DNA of 64,000 nt from UBA1433 sp964581565. GTDB taxonomy: Bacteria > Bacillota > Clostridia > Eubacteriales > UBA1433. A model generated the notes under the pieces. The model was not told the DNA's origin, made no database searches, and saw nothing but the letters and a program-made list of their open reading frames with translations. Position numbers and translations under genes: made by a program. The stretch is from contig CAZOOZ010000002.1 of NCBI GenBank assembly GCA_964581565.1, forward strand, positions 186,001 to 250,000, given 5' to 3'. Shown piece after piece: positions 60,313 to 64,000 of this stretch. The stretch's first letter is position 1. Every line of letters begins with the position of its first letter.

Positions 60313-62760
60313 ATGACAGACAAATTGTATGATAATATCCAAGAAGTCAATATTGTTGACGAAATGAAAACCAGCTATATCGATTATGCCATGAGTGTTA
60401 TTGTCGGCAGGGCGCTTCCCGATGTGAGAGACGGATTAAAACCTGTTCACAGAAGAATACTTTATTCCATGGATGAGATAGGCATGACGCCCGATAAGGC
60501 CTATAAAAAGAGCGCAAGGCTCGTCGGGGATGTTTTGGGTAAATACCATCCGCACGGAGACAGTGCGGTTTATGACGCAATGGTGCGTATGGCACAGGAT
60601 TTTTCAATTCGCTATACATTGGTAGACGGACACGGAAACTTTGGATCTATTGACGGAGACAGCGCAGCGGCAATGCGTTACACAGAAGCGCGTATGACGC
60701 GGCTCGCCTCTGAAATGATGAAAGACATTGATAAAAATACGGTCGATTTTGTTCCGAATTTTGATGAATCACTTCAGGAACCTTCCGTGCTTCCTTCAAA
60801 ATTTCCGAATTTGCTCGTCAACGGATCTTCGGGTATCGCCGTAGGGATGGCGACCAACATACCGCCTCATAATCTCACCGAAGTCATTGACGGCATTTGC
60901 TGCCTCATAGATAATCCGGATGCGGAAATCGAAGATTTGATGAAGTATATCAAAGGACCCGATTTTCCTACAGGCGGTACTATTTTGGGTAAAAGCGGTA
61001 TTTACAATGCCTATAAAACAGGCAGGGGGCATATCAAAATCAGGGCTAAGACAACGATTGACGATGATATCGGAAGAGGTAAATCGCGTATTGTCATCAC
61101 TGAGATCCCGTATCAGGTAAACAAAGCGAAGCTTGTAGAAAAAATAGCCGAACTTGTCAAAGATAAAAAAATAGAGGGTATCTCGGATATTCGGGATGAA
61201 TCCAATAGAGAAGGTATGCATATTGCCATTGATTTAAAAAAAGATGTCAGCCCTCAAATCGTTTTAAATTTGTTATATAAAAATACGCAAATGCAGGAAA
61301 CTTTCGGTGTGATCATGCTTGCGCTTGTGGATAATGAACCGAAAGTGCTGAATTTAAAAGAAGTGATGCATTATTACATTGAGCATCAGAAAGAAATCAT
61401 TATTCGCAGAACAAAATATGATCTCGAAAAAGCGGAAGAGAGAGCCCATATTTTGGAAGGGCTGCGTATCGCCCTTGAAAATATTGACGAAGTGGTAGAA
61501 ATCATTAAAACGTCAAAAGACGGTGCACAAGCAAAAATACGCTTAATGGAGCGTTTCCTGCTCAGCGACAAACAAGCCCAGGCAATCCTCGATATGAGAT
61601 TGCAACGGCTCACCGCACTTGAAACGGAAAAAATTGAAAATGAATATCAGCAGCTCTTAAAACTTATTGATGATCTTACGATGCTGCTTGGAAGCGAACG
61701 ATTGATTTTAAATGTTATCAAAGACGAGCTTTGTGCAATCAAAAATAAATTCGGTGATGCACGCAGGACCGATTTTGAAAATGACTACGAAGAATTTTCA
61801 ATGGATGATTTCATAGAAAAGGAAGATATCGTCATCACGCTCACACATGTTGGATATATCAAGCGCATCAGTGCCGACACATATAGCGCGCAAAAGCGCG
61901 GGGGCAAAGGCATCACGGCGCTGAGCACACGCGAGAACGATTTTATTCAAAATCTCTTTATAACAACAACCAAGCACTTTTTGCTCTTTTTTACAAACAA
62001 AGGCAGAGTGTATCGCTTAAAAGCCTACGAAATTCCGGAAGCATCCAGAACGGCGCGCGGAATGGCGATCGTTAATTTGCTGCAAATGCAGCCGGGTGAA
62101 AAAATAACGGAAGTATTCCCGGTGGAAAATTTTGTAGACGGCTGGTATCTGCTTATGGGAACCGCAAAAGGCTTGATTAAAAAGACATCCCTGCAAGAAT
62201 ACGACACTTCTCGTAAAACGGGTATCATAGGTATTAACTTGGATGACGAGGATGAGCTGATCAGTGTGAAAATGACAAACGGAAGCAACGAAATCGTGCT
62301 TGGCACGAAAAACGGATATGCCATCCGTTTTGAAGAAAAAGAAGTGCGCCCCATCGGAAGAAGCGCCAAAGGCGTACGCGGCATTAATTTAAGAGACGAG
62401 GATTGCGTAATCGGTATGGATATTGCCGATGATAATAAATATGTACTGTGTGTCAGTGAAAACGGATACGGCAAACTCACGGCAATCAAACATTACCGCA
62501 CACAAAGCAGGGCGGGCAAAGGTATGCTCACATACAATATCACAAAGAAAACGGGAGAGCTTGTTGGGTTTAACGTCATCAGCAAAGAAGAAGACTTAAT
62601 GATGATCAATAATCAAGGCATTGCCATTCGCTTGGAGGCAAAACAAATAAGCTCCATGGGTCGGGCGGCACAAGGTGTGCGGCTGCAAAAATTAAAAGAG
62701 GATGAAAAAGTAATCACGATCGCAAAGATGGTTGCAGCGGAAGACGAAACAGAAGAATAA
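60313..62760 (+). CDS. gyrA: DNA gyrase subunit A
   Basis: An 815-aa GyrA. The catalytic Tyr lies in AAAMRYTEARMT near residue 123, and the quinolone-determining region reads HPHGDSAVYDAMVRMAQ with Ser in the usual place, so no classical resistance change is seen. The C-terminal beta-pinwheel contains QKRGGKG as the GyrA box. GGGAG precedes the ATG. A terminator follows. Confidence 0.98.
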   Translation: MTDKLYDNIQEVNIVDEMKTSYIDYAMSVIVGRALPDVRDGLKPVHRRILYSMDEIGMTPDKAYKKSARLVGDVLGKYHPHGDSAVYDAMVRMAQDFSIRYTLVDGHGNFGSIDGDSAAAMRYTEARMTRLASEMMKDIDKNTVDFVPNFDESLQEPSVLPSKFPNLLVNGSSGIAVGMATNIPPHNLTEVIDGICCLIDNPDAEIEDLMKYIKGPDFPTGGTILGKSGIYNAYKTGRGHIKIRAKTTIDDDIGRGKSRIVITEIPYQVNKAKLVEKIAELVKDKKIEGISDIRDESNREGMHIAIDLKKDVSPQIVLNLLYKNTQMQETFGVIMLALVDNEPKVLNLKEVMHYYIEHQKEIIIRRTKYDLEKAEERAHILEGLRIALENIDEVVEIIKTSKDGAQAKIRLMERFLLSDKQAQAILDMRLQRLTALETEKIENEYQQLLKLIDDLTMLLGSERLILNVIKDELCAIKNKFGDARRTDFENDYEEFSMDDFIEKEDIVITLTHVGYIKRISADTYSAQKRGGKGITALSTRENDFIQNLFITTTKHFLLFFTNKGRVYRLKAYEIPEASRTARGMAIVNLLQMQPGEKITEVFPVENFVDGWYLLMGTAKGLIKKTSLQEYDTSRKTGIIGINLDDEDELISVKMTNGSNEIVLGTKNGYAIRFEEKEVRPIGRSAKGVRGINLRDEDCVIGMDIADDNKYVLCVSENGYGKLTAIKHYRTQSRAGKGMLTYNITKKTGELVGFNVISKEEDLMMINNQGIAIRLEAKQISSMGRAAQGVRLQKLKEDEKVITIAKMVAAEDETEE

Positions 62761-62780
62761 AAACAAATGAGATAAAGTTT

Positions 62781-62807
62781 AAAAAGCCGGATGTTTGCCG
62801 GCTTTTT
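62781..62807 (+). terminator. Terminator of the recF-gyrBA operon
   Basis: AAAAAGCCGG and CCGGCTTTTT are perfect 10-bp arms with a 7-nt loop and further T residues. Confidence 0.9.
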
Positions 62808-62921
62808 TATTTTGCTTGTCATAATCAAGCCTTTTTAAAACTATATTTTATTATAGTATGAATATTTTTGTATTCTTATGAAATATAAATAGGTATGAAC
62901 TATTCTAAGGGGGCATATGCA

Positions 62922-64000
62922 ATGGACAATAATTTATTCGATAACACCGTTCGGTTTGATATTAAAACAAGCAGTATCAATTTGAAAGCGACTTGTTATG
63001 AGAGTGTGAAGCTGCCCGACTATAAAAGCAACGTATATAAAATGCTTTCATCCTCTCAAAATGCGGATATAACGGAAATAAAAGTAAAAGACGGCACAAT
63101 GACGATAGACGGAGCTGTCAACATAACCGCACACTATGAGACGGAAGAGGGAGAGTATGAAAACATACATATTCCGGCTACCTTTAATGTGAATACGGAT
63201 TTTGATTATCCCGAAGGTATCTGCAATCATATGTATTATGTTTTAGTTGAAAATGTAGATTTAAAGATGCTTAAAAACAGAAAAATCGAAGCGGAGTGTA
63301 TTTTAAATATTTTGGGCATGAGTGTCATAACCGTAGAAAGTGCTACGCTAAATGCCGTAACTTCATCGGAGAATATGATGTACAAATACGAAGATATCGA
63401 GCATATGTCGGCAAGAACACAAATCGAGGAGAAAACAATCAGAGAAAGTATCTTCATTAACATGGATGCCGAAATCGAAATTGTTTCTGTAAACTGTATG
63501 CTCAGCGATATTTCTCACAGCTTGAGCAATGTTGGAATCTTATACAATGCAACACTCAAAGGAAATGTGCTTTGCTACATAGAATCCGAACAGCTGTATA
63601 AACCATTTGATTTTGAACTTCCTTTCAATTGCTTTATCGAACGCAGTAGCCTGTCGACCATTGATTATTATCAGATCTATGCGTCCATTATCTCTAAAAC
63701 TGCCGAGGTGGATCAAAGCAGTCAAGACAGCTATATCAATGTAGAAATCAATATTAAAACAGTAGCTTTAATGTATCAGAATTCCAAAACCAGAGTGCTC
63801 GCAGACGCTTATGTAAAAAATTCTCCGTCCACTGTAGAATTTGAAAAGTTAAACACCTTTTTAGTTAAAAACAAGCATGTAAAATCAATTCCTTTAACAA
63901 AAGAGACACTTCTCCAAAATGCCACAAAAGCACTTTTGTATCATGATGTTTCTCTTACGGCAGAGCCGTATCTGTCTGACGGGCAAATGAAATACAGCGG
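62922..64000 (+). CDS. SPOCS/DUF3794-like spore coat protein (partial, runs off right edge)
   Basis: The first 359 residues are open, starting MDNNLFDNTVRFDIKTSS after an AAGGGGG site. The protein is beta-rich and lacks a signal peptide. Repeated modules with strands such as KMLKNRKIEAECILNILG and a later GNVLCYIESEQLYKPFDF resemble SPOCS (DUF3794) domains of clostridial spore-envelope proteins, which often end in LysM. The C-terminus is outside the window. The call rests on overall style and the sporulating host. Confidence 0.6.
   Translation, partial: MDNNLFDNTVRFDIKTSSINLKATCYESVKLPDYKSNVYKMLSSSQNADITEIKVKDGTMTIDGAVNITAHYETEEGEYENIHIPATFNVNTDFDYPEGICNHMYYVLVENVDLKMLKNRKIEAECILNILGMSVITVESATLNAVTSSENMMYKYEDIEHMSARTQIEEKTIRESIFINMDAEIEIVSVNCMLSDISHSLSNVGILYNATLKGNVLCYIESEQLYKPFDFELPFNCFIERSSLSTIDYYQIYASIISKTAEVDQSSQDSYINVEINIKTVALMYQNSKTRVLADAYVKNSPSTVEFEKLNTFLVKNKHVKSIPLTKETLLQNATKALLYHDVSLTAEPYLSDGQMKYS

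Noticed and set aside
1..64000. CRISPR arrays, rRNA and tRNA genes
   Set aside because: No regularly spaced repeats, rRNA segments or tRNA cloverleaf sequences were recognised; a tRNAscan/Infernal run would be decisive.

Overview
The window is a chromosome segment of an anaerobic, endospore-forming member of the Clostridia (Firmicutes), carrying the replication origin. The evidence is a low-to-moderate GC content, strong AGGAGG ribosome-binding sites, the spore genes cotJABC and spoVT and a SPOCS-like coat protein, and a Firmicutes-type origin order rpmH-oriC-dnaA-dnaN-recF-gyrB-gyrA. I cannot name the genus. Most genes left of the origin (about 54.2 kb) lie on the minus strand and those to the right on the plus strand, as expected for leading-strand bias.

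Left third (1-21 kb), mainly accessory and stress functions. An uptake-like cluster (ECF S component, two ABC half-transporters, AraC regulator) carries two inverted repeats sharing an 18-bp core, next to a relic of a large serine recombinase. Then come a PAP2-like membrane protein, a MATE exporter behind a riboswitch-like attenuator, a 35-aa membrane peptide, an LEA-like protein, a Rieske protein, a stand-alone SEFIR-domain protein, an XRE/ImmA pair, two universal stress proteins, a membrane-anchored XRE regulator, DegV, the cotJABC operon, an XRE regulator with an unrecognised 352-aa protein and two DUF6809-like paralogues, a cyclase-family hydrolase and a second MATE exporter.

Middle (21-39 kb). 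A nucleotide-sugar dehydrogenase/epimerase pair sits between direct repeats of the 3' end of a ferritin-like gene. It is followed by spoVT, a lipoprotein, an unrecognised 397-aa protein, a flavodoxin, a B3/B4-domain protein overlapping a phosphohexomutase, a DUF2975/HTH/membrane-protein operon, and pth-mfd-PPIase.

Right third (39-64 kb), mainly core functions. A long type-2-like IleRS is controlled by a T-box leader with an AUC specifier. noc-mnmG-mnmE follows, separated from jag-yidC-yidD-rnpA-rpmH by an ADP-forming acetate-CoA ligase and a MarR-MATE pair. oriC is bipartite: DnaA boxes lie before dnaA, and a DnaA-box/DnaA-trio/AT-rich element lies between dnaA and dnaN. recF, gyrB and gyrA follow, and the window ends inside a SPOCS-like gene. 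rsmG, soj/spo0J and the small S4-domain gene often found before recF are absent from the expected places.

The best leads for new biology are the MATE attenuator (7351-7459), the paired inverted repeats around the AraC gene, the SEFIR locus, the XRE/352-aa/DUF6809 regulon, and the repeat-flanked sugar-gene cassette. No rRNA, tRNA or CRISPR array was seen. All family assignments come from reading motifs; no database search was possible.
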